Origin: an uncultured archaeon
GTDB taxonomy: Archaea; Nanobdellota; Nanobdellia; Pacearchaeales; GW2011-AR1
Direction of reading: 5' to 3'
DNA: 42,038 nt
Assembly (NCBI GenBank): GCA_903873955.1
Contig: CAIQQL010000131.1
Location: forward strand, 1-42,038
The position numbers and the translations under genes are program-made. Shown in pieces: positions 26,251 through 35,032 of the stretch. The notes beneath the pieces were generated by a model. It had not been told where the DNA came from. It did no database searches and worked only from the letters and a program-made list of their open reading frames with translations. The first letter of the stretch is position 1; each line of letters starts with the position of its first letter.

Positions 26251-27102
26251 ATGGAGGAATACTATTTTCTATTTGGGTTGGCTATCCTCTGGACTTTTTT
26301 TGCAACCATCCAGGACCTCAAGACGCGGGAAGTCGCAAATTGGATCACTTTTTCCCTGATTGGATTTGCGTTGACCTATAGAGGTTTCTATGCGCTTCTG
26401 TATCACGACTTTGCGTTTTTCTATCTCGGTGTTCTAGGCTGTCTTATCTTTGTAGCTTTGGCCTTCATGTTTTATTATGGGCGTGTTTTTGCGGGAGGTG
26501 ATGCCAAACTTCTTATGGGTATCGGGGCAATCCTGCCTTTTACCGGCGTACTGCAATTCGCTTTATGGAGTGCTTTGTTTTTGTTCCTTCTTTTCTTCTC
26601 AGGTGCCTGTTATAGTGTGTTTTATAGCCTGCTTCTTGTCACGAGAAACTATGCCTCCTTCAAACGGTCATTCAAGCAAAAGCTGCATACTTTTCGTCTA
26701 ATCCTTCTTCTCGCAGCAGTTTGCGCTATGGTCGTTCTTCTTGCCTTAGGACTGCATACCCTGGGCATAGTGTCCGCATTATTTGTCTTTGGTATTCCTA
26801 TCCTGTATGCCTATCTTAAATCTCTTGAAGAGACTTGCATGATAAAACTCACTTCCCCTGACAAGCTTACTGAAGGCGACTGGCTTGAAAAAGAAGTTCG
26901 TCTGGGGAAACGTCTCATCTCGAGGAGTGTGCATGGCCTGACCTTAGAAGAGATTGGACTTTTACGCAAAGCCAAGAAAAAAGTTTACATCAAGGAAGGA
27001 ATCCCCTTTGTTCCTGCATTTTTTATCGCGCTGGTCTTTACGGCACTCTTCTTTTTAATTTTACGACTGGATTTTCAGACGATTTTTTGGTTTCTATTTT
27101 AA
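26251..27102 (+). CDS. A24 family prepilin peptidase (FlaK/PibD-like)
   Basis: 283 aa; TIQDLKTREVANWITF and FAGGDAKLLMGIGAILPF supply the two catalytic Asp motifs (D...; GGDAK). Confidence 0.9.
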   Translation: MEEYYFLFGLAILWTFFATIQDLKTREVANWITFSLIGFALTYRGFYALLYHDFAFFYLGVLGCLIFVALAFMFYYGRVFAGGDAKLLMGIGAILPFTGVLQFALWSALFLFLLFFSGACYSVFYSLLLVTRNYASFKRSFKQKLHTFRLILLLAAVCAMVVLLALGLHTLGIVSALFVFGIPILYAYLKSLEETCMIKLTSPDKLTEGDWLEKEVRLGKRLISRSVHGLTLEEIGLLRKAKKKVYIKEGIPFVPAFFIALVFTALFFLILRLDFQTIFWFLF

Positions 27103-27655
27103 TCACTTCTTTCTTAGGTTTTGGTTCTAGTTTCTTTGCAACACTTTCCAATTCGGTTTTTTCCGCTTTTTTTCTTGGAGAGTTCAAGGTAAGCGGACCG
27201 TTGTACACCGGGATCAGGTTCAGGATCTTTTCGCCAAACTTTACCTCAGACTGCATCTCGACTGATTTTGCAGAGAGCCCCTCCATCAGCTTGATCACCA
27301 TCTTCTGTCCAAACAGCAAAACCTTCTGAGGCATCTCTTTTTGGTCGGTTATCGCCTCTTTTGGGATAATCAGGGTGTGTCCTTCTGAGGCAGGGTTTAT
27401 CTCAAGAACCGCAATGGCGCTGTCATCTTCTCCAATGCGCACTGAATCTACCTCTTTGTCTACCAACATCCTAAAAATCGTTTTACTGCCTGCTCTCCCC
27501 TGAGTGCGCTGTTCATTGACCAACTCTTCTATGGCCTCTGGAGTTAGTTCATTGATCTGCTTTTCCGCCTTGGCACGCTGGTCTGGGTGTAAATGAGCAA
27601 CCTGGGCATAGAGCTGTTTTTTTACTTCATTGATCTCTTCAGAGGTAAGGGCCAT
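27038..27655 (-). CDS. HIT-like protein with degenerate histidine triad
   Basis: 205 aa; IFRMLVDKEVDSVRIGEDDSAIAVLEINPASEGHTLIIPKE resembles the HIT core; the expected HxHxH is replaced by ILNLIPVYNG. Confidence 0.7.
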   Translation of the reverse strand: MALTSEEINEVKKQLYAQVAHLHPDQRAKAEKQINELTPEAIEELVNEQRTQGRAGSKTIFRMLVDKEVDSVRIGEDDSAIAVLEINPASEGHTLIIPKEAITDQKEMPQKVLLFGQKMVIKLMEGLSAKSVEMQSEVKFGEKILNLIPVYNGPLTLNSPRKKAEKTELESVAKKLEPKPKKEVIKIETKKSSENPVVKLKRRVP

Positions 27656-27692
27656 ATTCTAGTGAACAAAGAATAGTTTAAAGATTTTAGGT

Positions 27693-27965
27693 TTAGCCAA
27701 ACGCTCTGCGGTAATCTTCAATGGTTGCTGAGGAGACGTGTTCGATGGCTGCTAGTTTGTCTTCAACTATGCTCGTATCCTTCTCTTCCTGCCAAGCCAT
27801 CTTCATCATGACGGCTATCAAACCAAATGCGATAGGCCTTTCTTCAAAAGAGATATTCTTTGCGCCTTCTTGCTCAAGCAGAGCCTTGGCTGACTTCTTG
27901 ATTGCTTCAAGGTTAGCCTGAGGAGAATCAGGCATTATTTTCACAATTATTGCTGCAATTGCCAT
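27693..27965 (-). CDS. Translation elongation factor aEF-1 beta
   Basis: 90 aa; MAIAAIIVKIMPDSPQANLEAI...FEERPIAFGLIAVMMKMAWQ...DKLAAIEHVSSATIEDYRRAFG. Confidence 0.9.
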   Translation of the reverse strand: MAIAAIIVKIMPDSPQANLEAIKKSAKALLEQEGAKNISFEERPIAFGLIAVMMKMAWQEEKDTSIVEDKLAAIEHVSSATIEDYRRAFG

Positions 27966-27991
27966 AGTAAATAGGAAATGCTCTTGAAGGT

Positions 27992-28543
27992 TTATAAATC
28001 TACCCGTCCCTTAATCTGATTTTTTTCTACTAAACCGTAGGTAGTACTGTCAATGCTAACTTTTCGATTATCCCCCAACAAGAGATACTCTCCTGATGGG
28101 ATGACATTGTGGTAGTATCGAAGTTGGGTCTCAATTATCTGATTTGAGGTATTATAAAACGATTTTTCTAGAACATAAGTCTCATTAACCTGTTGTCCAT
28201 TACGATAAAGCTCTCCCTGATCTCCAAAGCTAATACTGTCTCCAGGTATTGCAATCACTCTCTTTACTACCTCTCCTTCCTTAGGATCTATTAACGCCGC
28301 TACGACATCTCCTTGCTGGATGGAATGAGAGAGATAATATCCATATCTTTCCGTCACAACCTGGCCATCATTTAACGTCGGTTCCATGGATGTCCCGGCT
28401 ATCATTTTCTTTACACCAGGAATCTCCTTTTGTGGTATGGGCTCTTTTTTCTGTAAAAAGGCAAACGAAAGCACACAGCACAGTATCAGGATTGTCCCGA
28501 CCAAAAAGAAGAGACTTCTATCTTTTTTTCTCATGACTCTCAC
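27992..28543 (-). CDS. Signal peptidase I (S26), Ser/Lys dyad type
   Basis: 183 aa; N-terminal TM; AGTSMEPTLNDGQVV; GEVVKRVIAIPGD; YLLLGDNRKVSIDSTTYG. Confidence 0.88.
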   Translation of the reverse strand: MRVMRKKDRSLFFLVGTILILCCVLSFAFLQKKEPIPQKEIPGVKKMIAGTSMEPTLNDGQVVTERYGYYLSHSIQQGDVVAALIDPKEGEVVKRVIAIPGDSISFGDQGELYRNGQQVNETYVLEKSFYNTSNQIIETQLRYYHNVIPSGEYLLLGDNRKVSIDSTTYGLVEKNQIKGRVDL

Positions 28544-28597
28544 AGGTTTTTTTGCTTTATGTAGTCTTCGCCTTTTTGTTTTTCATCAACACAATAC

Positions 28598-28605
28598 TTT
28601 TAAAT
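28598..28605 (+). promoter_or_regulatory. TATA box (TTTTAAAT) for RPA-like gene
   Basis: Centre is about 24-25 nt upstream of the ATG at 28626. Confidence 0.55.
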
Positions 28606-28625
28606 GACCCTCGCTTCGATAGTTT

Positions 28626-29576
28626 ATGAATGATAACTATCTGCAACTGGTCGAACGTATTGCAAAGGCATCTGGACTTGAGACCGGCGAGATAGAACGA
28701 AAAGTTGAGGGGAAAAGAGCAAAGCTATCCGGTCTTGTTTCTAAAGAAGGGGCAGCGCAGATTGTAGCTGCTGAGCTAGGTATCAACTTTGACAAAGAAC
28801 GGATGAAAATCTCTGAGATTGTCTCTGGCATGAAACGTGTTAATGTCATTGGCAAGATCATCAATATCTCTCCTGTGCGTACTTTCTCAAAGAACGGGCG
28901 GGAAGGAAAGGTCTGTAATATTGTCCTTGCTGATGAGAGTTCCAATATCAAGCTAGTTCTCTGGGACACAAATCATATCTCTCTTTTTGAGAACAATACC
29001 TTCAAACTTGGTGATGTCATAGAAGTCTCCAATGGTCAGATGCGCACGGGTGAAATCCATCTTTCCTCTTTTGGAGATATCAAACTCAGTAACGAAAAGC
29101 TAAATGTTGTGGTGTCGGAGAGGGTTTTCAATACAGTCAAGCTTTTAGACGCAAAGAGCGGGCAGAGCCTGAAAGTTAGAGCCGTGATAGTGCAAGTCTT
29201 TGATCCCCGTTATTTCGAAGTATGCCCTGAATGTGGCAAGCGTGCCCTTGAAGGAGAATGCAAAGTGCATGGGAAAATTGAGCCTCGGAAACGTGCATTG
29301 CTTAATGTTGTGCTTGATGATGGCTCAGAGACCATCCGTTCTGTCCTTTTCAATGAAGGCATTTCCCTTTTAGGCTTTACCGACGAGGAAGTCTACTCCC
29401 TTGAAAAGTTCCTTGAGAAAAAGAACAGCATCCTTGGCGAAGAAAAGTATTTTTATGGTGCCGTACGTACCAATGCCCTCTATAATACCACTGAACTGTC
29501 TATTGAAAAAGTTGAACCTGTCGATCCAACCATCCTTATCACGGAATTAGAGCAGACCATCGCGAAAAAATCCTAG
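28626..29576 (+). CDS. RPA-like OB-fold ssDNA-binding protein with zinc finger
   Basis: 316 aa; MKRVNVIGKIINISPVRTFSKNGREGKVCNIVLADESSNIKLVLWD; CPECGKRALEGECKVHGKIEP. Confidence 0.87.
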   Translation: MNDNYLQLVERIAKASGLETGEIERKVEGKRAKLSGLVSKEGAAQIVAAELGINFDKERMKISEIVSGMKRVNVIGKIINISPVRTFSKNGREGKVCNIVLADESSNIKLVLWDTNHISLFENNTFKLGDVIEVSNGQMRTGEIHLSSFGDIKLSNEKLNVVVSERVFNTVKLLDAKSGQSLKVRAVIVQVFDPRYFEVCPECGKRALEGECKVHGKIEPRKRALLNVVLDDGSETIRSVLFNEGISLLGFTDEEVYSLEKFLEKKNSILGEEKYFYGAVRTNALYNTTELSIEKVEPVDPTILITELEQTIAKKS

Positions 29577-29613
29577 GCATTACCTTTATATCTTTCTTTA
29601 CTCTTTTTAGTCC

Positions 29614-30072
29614 ATGCTGATGCGCACCCATCTTGCCCTTACCCTTGTTTTTTGTTTAGTCCTTGCTCCCTATCTCGTCCATCCCCTCATTGTTACTGCT
29701 TTAGCCGCAGGATTCACCTCCTTGCCAGATATCGACAGTGCACATTCTTTTTTTGGAAAGCGCTGGTTCTTACGTCCTTTACAACTTATCACCAAGCATC
29801 GAGGGATGCTGCATAGCTTCACTCTTTGCATCCTTCTTTCTTTCTTGTTCGCATTTATCCTGCCTATTTTGTCTCTCCCTCTCTTTGTAGGATATTCAAG
29901 CCATCTTCTAGCAGACAGCACAACTATTGAAGGTATTACTCCTTTTTGGCCATCCCAAAAAAAGATTACAGGCGCTTTACGGACTGGTGGGAAACGTGAG
30001 ATTTTCCTTTTTTATGGCTTGCTTGGCGTAAGTTTGGTCCTTTTCCTCCGTTATCTTTACCTTTTTTCATAA
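29614..30072 (+). CDS. Membrane-bound metal-dependent hydrolase, YdjM/DUF457-like
   Basis: 152 aa; MLMRTHLALT, SLPDIDSAHSFFGKR, KHRGMLHSFTL, YSSHLLADSTT. Confidence 0.78.
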   Translation: MLMRTHLALTLVFCLVLAPYLVHPLIVTALAAGFTSLPDIDSAHSFFGKRWFLRPLQLITKHRGMLHSFTLCILLSFLFAFILPILSLPLFVGYSSHLLADSTTIEGITPFWPSQKKITGALRTGGKREIFLFYGLLGVSLVLFLRYLYLFS

Positions 30073-30106
30073 TTTTCCTCGAAGGTTGTTTTTGAGTGTT
30101 ATAAAG

Positions 30107-30114
30107 TTTATAAA
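30107..30114 (+). promoter_or_regulatory. TATA box (TTTATAAA) for radA
   Basis: Centre is about 25 nt upstream of the ATG at 30136. Confidence 0.6.
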
Positions 30115-30135
30115 GCGGTCCGCTTTCTGTTCACT

Positions 30136-31167
30136 ATGGTCAAATCCGACGAAGAGAAGAAAGTAAAAGAGGTCAAGGAAAAAGAAGAGAAGCCCAAAGA
30201 AGAGGAAAAAGAAAAAGAAGTCAGTATCACAGACGTCCCTGGTATCGGCCCGGGCATAGCCGCAAAACTTGAGGCTGCAGGAGTGTATGATCTCATGGGC
30301 CTTGCCGTCATGAGTCCCGTTAACCTTGCAAACATGGCCGGGATTGGAGAGGCTGTTGCCCGAAAGGCTATCCAGGCAGCACGAGGTATGTTACAGCTTG
30401 GTTTTATCGACGGCGTAGAATTTTCCAAAAAACGTGAAGATATCATCTATATCACCTCAGGCTCACAGAATTTGAATAATCTTCTGGGTGGAAGAGGAGT
30501 GGAAACGAAGTCCCTGACAGAGGCGTATGGTGCCTTTGGCAGTGGCAAAACGCAGCTAGGTTTAACCCTAGCTGTGAATGTTCAATTACCCAAGGACAAA
30601 GGGGGGGCGAATGCCAAAGCAGTCTTTATCGATACTGAAGGAACCTTCAGACCTGAAAGAATCCGTCAAATTGCTGAAGGCGTAGGTGCAAATCCCGAAA
30701 AAGTCCTTAAAAATATTCTCGTAGCCCGTGCATTCAATTCCGATCATCAAATCCTTCTTGTTGACAAAATCAGTGAGATGATCAAAAATGGTGAACCTAT
30801 AAAACTAGTGGTCATCGACTCCCTGACCGCACATTTCCGTGCAGAGTTTACAGGGAGAGGAGAACTTGCAGACCGTCAGCATAAACTCAATCGATATCTG
30901 CATACGCTTATCACCCTTTCTGAAAAGCATAACCTTGCTGTTTATGTCACCAATCAGGTCATGGCAAACCCTGCAATGATGTTTGGAGACCCTACAACCG
31001 CTGTTGGAGGGAATATTGTCGGGCATGCGTCTACTTATCGCCTTTATCTCAGAAAGGGTAAGCAAGGGAGCAGAGTCGCAAAACTGATTGACTCCCCAAA
31101 TCTTCCAGACAATGAATGCCAGTTCTTTGTCACCATGGCTGGTGTCCGTGACGGAGACACTTCCTAA
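30136..31167 (+). CDS. radA: DNA repair and recombination protein RadA
   Basis: 343 aa; HhH N-domain (DVPGIGPGIAAKLEAAG), Walker A GAFGSGKTQ, VFIDTEGTFRPERI, VTNQVMANPAMMFGDPTTAVGGNIVGHASTYRLYLRKGK; acidic/basic-rich N-terminal extension. Confidence 0.97.
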   Translation: MVKSDEEKKVKEVKEKEEKPKEEEKEKEVSITDVPGIGPGIAAKLEAAGVYDLMGLAVMSPVNLANMAGIGEAVARKAIQAARGMLQLGFIDGVEFSKKREDIIYITSGSQNLNNLLGGRGVETKSLTEAYGAFGSGKTQLGLTLAVNVQLPKDKGGANAKAVFIDTEGTFRPERIRQIAEGVGANPEKVLKNILVARAFNSDHQILLVDKISEMIKNGEPIKLVVIDSLTAHFRAEFTGRGELADRQHKLNRYLHTLITLSEKHNLAVYVTNQVMANPAMMFGDPTTAVGGNIVGHASTYRLYLRKGKQGSRVAKLIDSPNLPDNECQFFVTMAGVRDGDTS

Positions 31168-31172
31168 TTTCT

Positions 31173-31877
31173 TTAGAGTTTTCTCACTCTGAACTTCACA
31201 GGCGCAACAGCCATACCTGCCAATGGACTGAGTCTCTGGGTGATGAGCACCTGACTTGGAAGGGAATCTTGCATGTAAAGCTCGATCTTCTCCCTTATCT
31301 TTCCTTCTGCTGATTCCTGGAAAGTCACATTTTGACGAATAAACTGTCTTGGTGCGTCATTGGTAGTTCCTTGGTATTGAAATTGCGGATGATACGGGGC
31401 ATCTTTAGGCCGAAGATAAACCAAACTGACTCGAATCATATTGTCGACAATCTCTGCCTGTGCGCTTTCAGTTTCGACCTCAAACCAAGGTACTTCTTCA
31501 GAAATATCACTTTCGATTCTTGCATTAGGAGGTTTACCTTTATAAGCCGTGACGGCAAAATAAAATGCGGTGGCTAAGGGGAATCCGTTGGTAAACTGGA
31601 GGATATTGGTATATCCTACGTCTGTTGTATTAGTATACTGTCTTCTTTCTCCGCCAAAAAACACCTGAAATCCATCTATCATATCGGGTTGGTTATTATG
31701 GTCCCACTTCAAAGAAATCTTTGTTTTTCCCATGTATCTTGCGATAGGCACTTCCGGAGAGCTTTGGGCCAAGGAATTAGCTGCAACATTCCCGGCAGCA
31801 AGAGCACATACTAAAGATACCAATCCTTTCAATTTACTTATTTTGAAATTATTTTCTTTTTTCATTTTCTCTGACAC
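31173..31877 (-). CDS. Secreted Fn3-like protein (paralog 1), C-terminus FRVRKL
   Basis: 234 aa; signal peptide ending near SLAQ; KTKISLKWDHNNQPDMIDGFQVFFGG...DVGYTNILQF...FYFAVTAYKG; ends AVAPVKFRVRKL. Confidence 0.75.
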   Translation of the reverse strand: MSEKMKKENNFKISKLKGLVSLVCALAAGNVAANSLAQSSPEVPIARYMGKTKISLKWDHNNQPDMIDGFQVFFGGERRQYTNTTDVGYTNILQFTNGFPLATAFYFAVTAYKGKPPNARIESDISEEVPWFEVETESAQAEIVDNMIRVSLVYLRPKDAPYHPQFQYQGTTNDAPRQFIRQNVTFQESAEGKIREKIELYMQDSLPSQVLITQRLSPLAGMAVAPVKFRVRKL

Positions 31878-31900
31878 AACGTTTTCAAAGATTTATTCAT

Positions 31901-32566
31901 TTAGAGTTTTCTTACTCTAAACTTCGAAGGTGCAACGGCTTTTGGTCCTTGAGAGGCATATGCCTGACTTACCAATATCTGGTCCAGATTTTCCTGCAAA
32001 ACAAGTTCGACTGTCTCGCGTACGTATTGAGCATTCACTGGAGTTTGAGAGATTACCCTTTCACTGAGAAATGGTTTGTATGCACTATTTGTCGAAGCTC
32101 GGTAATTAAACCTCATAGTGTATGACGCATCCCTTTGTCTTTGATAGGTCATCGTCACCTTGACACCATTGCTGATTATCTGACTGAATATGCTTTCGCC
32201 TTCTATTTCATACCAACTGATCTGATTTGAATGCGCGCTTTTATTTTTATAGGCATCATAAGCATCAACCACAAAAAAATGCTCTAACTTTAATGGGAAG
32301 CTTTCGGGGAAGGAATACACGGTCACGTTTCCTACATCTCTATTGGTGACATAGTTGCCGCTTTTGAACCCCCATAAAATCTCATATCCTGCAACTCTCT
32401 GATCGCGGCTAGCATCCCATCCTACTCCCAGCGTTGTTCGTATCTCATAGTTGACGGGTGGAGGGAGCTGTACGTTCTGGGCAGGAGCATGTGAAGTGAT
32501 GGAGGTCATTGCCAGAGCACCAATCGAGGTCGTTAGACTCTTTATTTTTTTAAATTTCCTCTTCAT
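31901..32566 (-). CDS. Secreted Fn3-like protein (paralog 2), C-terminus FRVRKL
   Basis: 221 aa; signal peptide ending near APAQ; TLGVGWDASRDQRVAGYEILWGFKSGNYVTNRDVGNVT...FFVVDAYDAYKNKS; ends AVAPSKFRVRKL. Confidence 0.75.
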   Translation of the reverse strand: MKRKFKKIKSLTTSIGALAMTSITSHAPAQNVQLPPPVNYEIRTTLGVGWDASRDQRVAGYEILWGFKSGNYVTNRDVGNVTVYSFPESFPLKLEHFFVVDAYDAYKNKSAHSNQISWYEIEGESIFSQIISNGVKVTMTYQRQRDASYTMRFNYRASTNSAYKPFLSERVISQTPVNAQYVRETVELVLQENLDQILVSQAYASQGPKAVAPSKFRVRKL

Positions 32567-32676
32567 TTGGTTAGATATCCCCTCTTCATTATATTCTTTT
32601 CTCTTCTTGGGAACTTTTAAACTATATTGTGCTCTTGTTTCATAATCCTTTAAAAGTACCTTCTTTTCTTTTTCTC

Positions 32677-33135
32677 ATGTCCTTAGACCCTTCTTTTCGC
32701 TTAACCTCTTCTTTAGTCATCCCTCAAGCCTCCGACTCCCTGTTTTGGTACGTCCTTAACAAGAAAGATGGCAAATGGGGTCTTCCTGGCGGAAAAGTTG
32801 AATTGTTTGAACACTTACCTAATGCAGGCGCAAGAGAAGCACAAGAAGAGCTGGGCTGTATGGCTCTTACCCAATATCATATCGGAACTTATTACTTCAG
32901 AAGCGAGCATGGAAATCCCGTTATCAATTTTGTTTATGCAGCCACTCTCTCTGGTGGAGCGCCTCATGCAGATCTTCAAAGCAATATCTTGGAAGTAAAA
33001 GCATTTTCCCTTTCTGAACTTGAAGATCTCTTGCGCAGGGGCAGTTTGCGTGCCAACGAGGCAAATCTTGCGCCGGTGCAAGATTATCTTAGGGGGAACA
33101 AGTTCCCTCTTGATTTTATCAAGACTTTTTTTTAA
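32677..33135 (+). CDS. NUDIX hydrolase
   Basis: Nudix box GKVELFEHLPNAGAREAQEELGC matches Gx5Ex7REUxEExGU; start at MSLDPSF (32677) preferred over 32629. Confidence 0.9.
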   Translation: MSLDPSFRLTSSLVIPQASDSLFWYVLNKKDGKWGLPGGKVELFEHLPNAGAREAQEELGCMALTQYHIGTYYFRSEHGNPVINFVYAATLSGGAPHADLQSNILEVKAFSLSELEDLLRRGSLRANEANLAPVQDYLRGNKFPLDFIKTFF

Positions 33136-34284
33136 TCATTTGCCGCGGGCTAGAAATGGTTTGGGAACTTTCTCAAAAGCTCTTTTGTCCTCTTCTAGCA
33201 CCCTTTGCACACTGTCTATATCCACATCGTTCAGTTTTATCCCACATGCAAGCTTTGCTAAAATAGAAGGGATATAAAATCTTGTATCATCTGCCAGTCT
33301 CCAAACCTGCATAAACATGTCGGGATGACCTGAAGGTATAAACACATCACAGATATTATCTGTCCCTAGCTGTACGGGGATTTTCTTTGCTACAAAATCC
33401 CAGACTCTTGCAATACTATTATGGGTAGGCGTATCAACACATCGGTATTGCCTCATACCGATTGCTGCTGAAGGACAGCAAACGAATCCGATATTATATT
33501 TTTTCATGCCGTCTGCCACTTTCTGGAATCTTTCTTCAGTATAGCATGAGGGGGATATTGCATGAATTGCCCAGACCATAGGCTCTGTTTTTTCAGCTCC
33601 CCTAAAGTTCTCCGGCCAAATCCATCTCACTGCATCAATGAGCGTTTCCGTTCCATTTTCCCAAGGCACATTTCCCTGATCCACATGCACATGTACCTGT
33701 TTACCAAGTTTTTTCCCTAAACTCAGGATTCTTTTTAAGTGCTCATCGTACCCTACCCTTCCATCTCCCTCATCCCTCTCAGGAAGGGCTGCCAGAAAGT
33801 CCGCTTTTTGGGCTGCCGCCTCAAATGTTTCCCATCTCTCCGGAATACTATCCTTAAATCCAAAGATGGGATAGGCTGCAAGCTTCAAATCAATTCTTTC
33901 TTTGTATTTCTCCTTCATCTCCAATGCAATCGCGAACGCATCCCTTGCTTCATCATTGGTTGTGTCTATAAGACTCCAGATCTGACGGGTGTTGAACGCT
34001 ATTGATGCATTAAGCACTTCTCTAAGCCTTCTCTCCAAGTCTTTTCTTGCGTACGCTGGACCTTTATGCAAATCCCCTGTCAGCGACTGTTTAACGGCTA
34101 ATGGATAGGCCGAGGCCTGCAAAGGGTTTAGTCCTACATGACTCAAGTAAGCTTTATCTGTCGTGTTTGCCCGATCAAGATGCGCATGGGCATTGACATA
34201 CCCCCCATAAGAAGCAACGGCCTCTTTTAGTATCCCCTCCCAATGTGTGGCATACTCTCTTGGACTGACCCGGCCTTTTCCCAT
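33136..34284 (-). CDS. Amidohydrolase, cytosine-deaminase-like
   Basis: 382 aa; GGYVNAHAHLDRA, QVHVHVDQGN, WAIHAIS, VQLGTDNICD: metal-ligand motifs of the superfamily in order. Confidence 0.85.
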   Translation of the reverse strand: MGKGRVSPREYATHWEGILKEAVASYGGYVNAHAHLDRANTTDKAYLSHVGLNPLQASAYPLAVKQSLTGDLHKGPAYARKDLERRLREVLNASIAFNTRQIWSLIDTTNDEARDAFAIALEMKEKYKERIDLKLAAYPIFGFKDSIPERWETFEAAAQKADFLAALPERDEGDGRVGYDEHLKRILSLGKKLGKQVHVHVDQGNVPWENGTETLIDAVRWIWPENFRGAEKTEPMVWAIHAISPSCYTEERFQKVADGMKKYNIGFVCCPSAAIGMRQYRCVDTPTHNSIARVWDFVAKKIPVQLGTDNICDVFIPSGHPDMFMQVWRLADDTRFYIPSILAKLACGIKLNDVDIDSVQRVLEEDKRAFEKVPKPFLARGK

Positions 34285-34453
34285 TACGGTTTGTGAGGCA
34301 GTCAGAACTTATAAACAAATAAGATTCTGCAATACAGCTTTTACATCGCATAAACCTTATAAACTCCGCGACTCTTTTTGATTTATATTCTTCTCTCTTG
34401 ACCAACAAATGCCTTTTATCTTCTTTTTTGATCGATCTTAAAGAAATAGTTAT

Positions 34454-34870
34454 CTAGACTATCTGCCGCAAATCCTGATTGATGATCTTCGGTCTGAATG
34501 CGCAGATTTCATCTTTTAACATTCCTTCAGGTATAGGATTATACAAAAAGATCTTTTTCTCCAGTCTCCACGCCTGAAACATCTCTAAAAATGTCGCTCC
34601 TCCAATATAATTCGGAATCTTCTTTTTCTCCATGTTCAGTACGAGAATCGCATCATTCTCCCTGACTTTCTGTTCCTGCCTGCGGATCATGTTTGATTTC
34701 CATTCGGCATGCAGTTCATCTCCCTCTTTCTTCACTTCTTCTTCTTTCATGGGAGCATCGAAACTATTCGGGAGCGTGATGATATGGCCCTGGCTTTCAA
34801 GCAACGCTTTAATCTTGGGAATCTTATTATAGATATGCTTGCTGCAGCAGATAAATATCTTCATCTTCAA
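34454..34870 (-). CDS. Nucleoside 2-deoxyribosyltransferase-like protein
   Basis: 138 aa; MKIFICCSKHIYNKIPKIKALLESQGHIITLPNSF...ENDAILVLNMEKKKIPNYIGGATFLEMFQAWRLEKKIFLYNPIPEG. Confidence 0.7.
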   Translation of the reverse strand: MKMKIFICCSKHIYNKIPKIKALLESQGHIITLPNSFDAPMKEEEVKKEGDELHAEWKSNMIRRQEQKVRENDAILVLNMEKKKIPNYIGGATFLEMFQAWRLEKKIFLYNPIPEGMLKDEICAFRPKIINQDLRQIV

Positions 34871-34904
34871 AGATACCCTCTTTTTATTATAAATCTTTTC
34901 AGGA

Positions 34905-34978
34905 CGCCCCTACTAGGATTTGAACCTAGGTTTTAACCTCCGCAAGGTCACGTTCTATCCAGGCTGAACTATAAGGGC
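34905..34978 (-). tRNA. tRNA-Arg (anticodon GCG), no intron, CCA not encoded
   Basis: Minus-strand cloverleaf: acceptor GCCCTTA/TAGGGGC, D stem GTTC/GAAC, anticodon arm TGACC-TTGCGGA-GGTTA, T arm CTAGG-TTCAAAT-CCTAG, discriminator G; TATA-like CCTTTTAAACC about 27 nt upstream. Confidence 0.93.
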
Positions 34979-35032
34979 TTGCACCCTAGTGAGTAATTCA
35001 GGGTTTAAAAGGTTAATAGTAACTGCTTCTTA

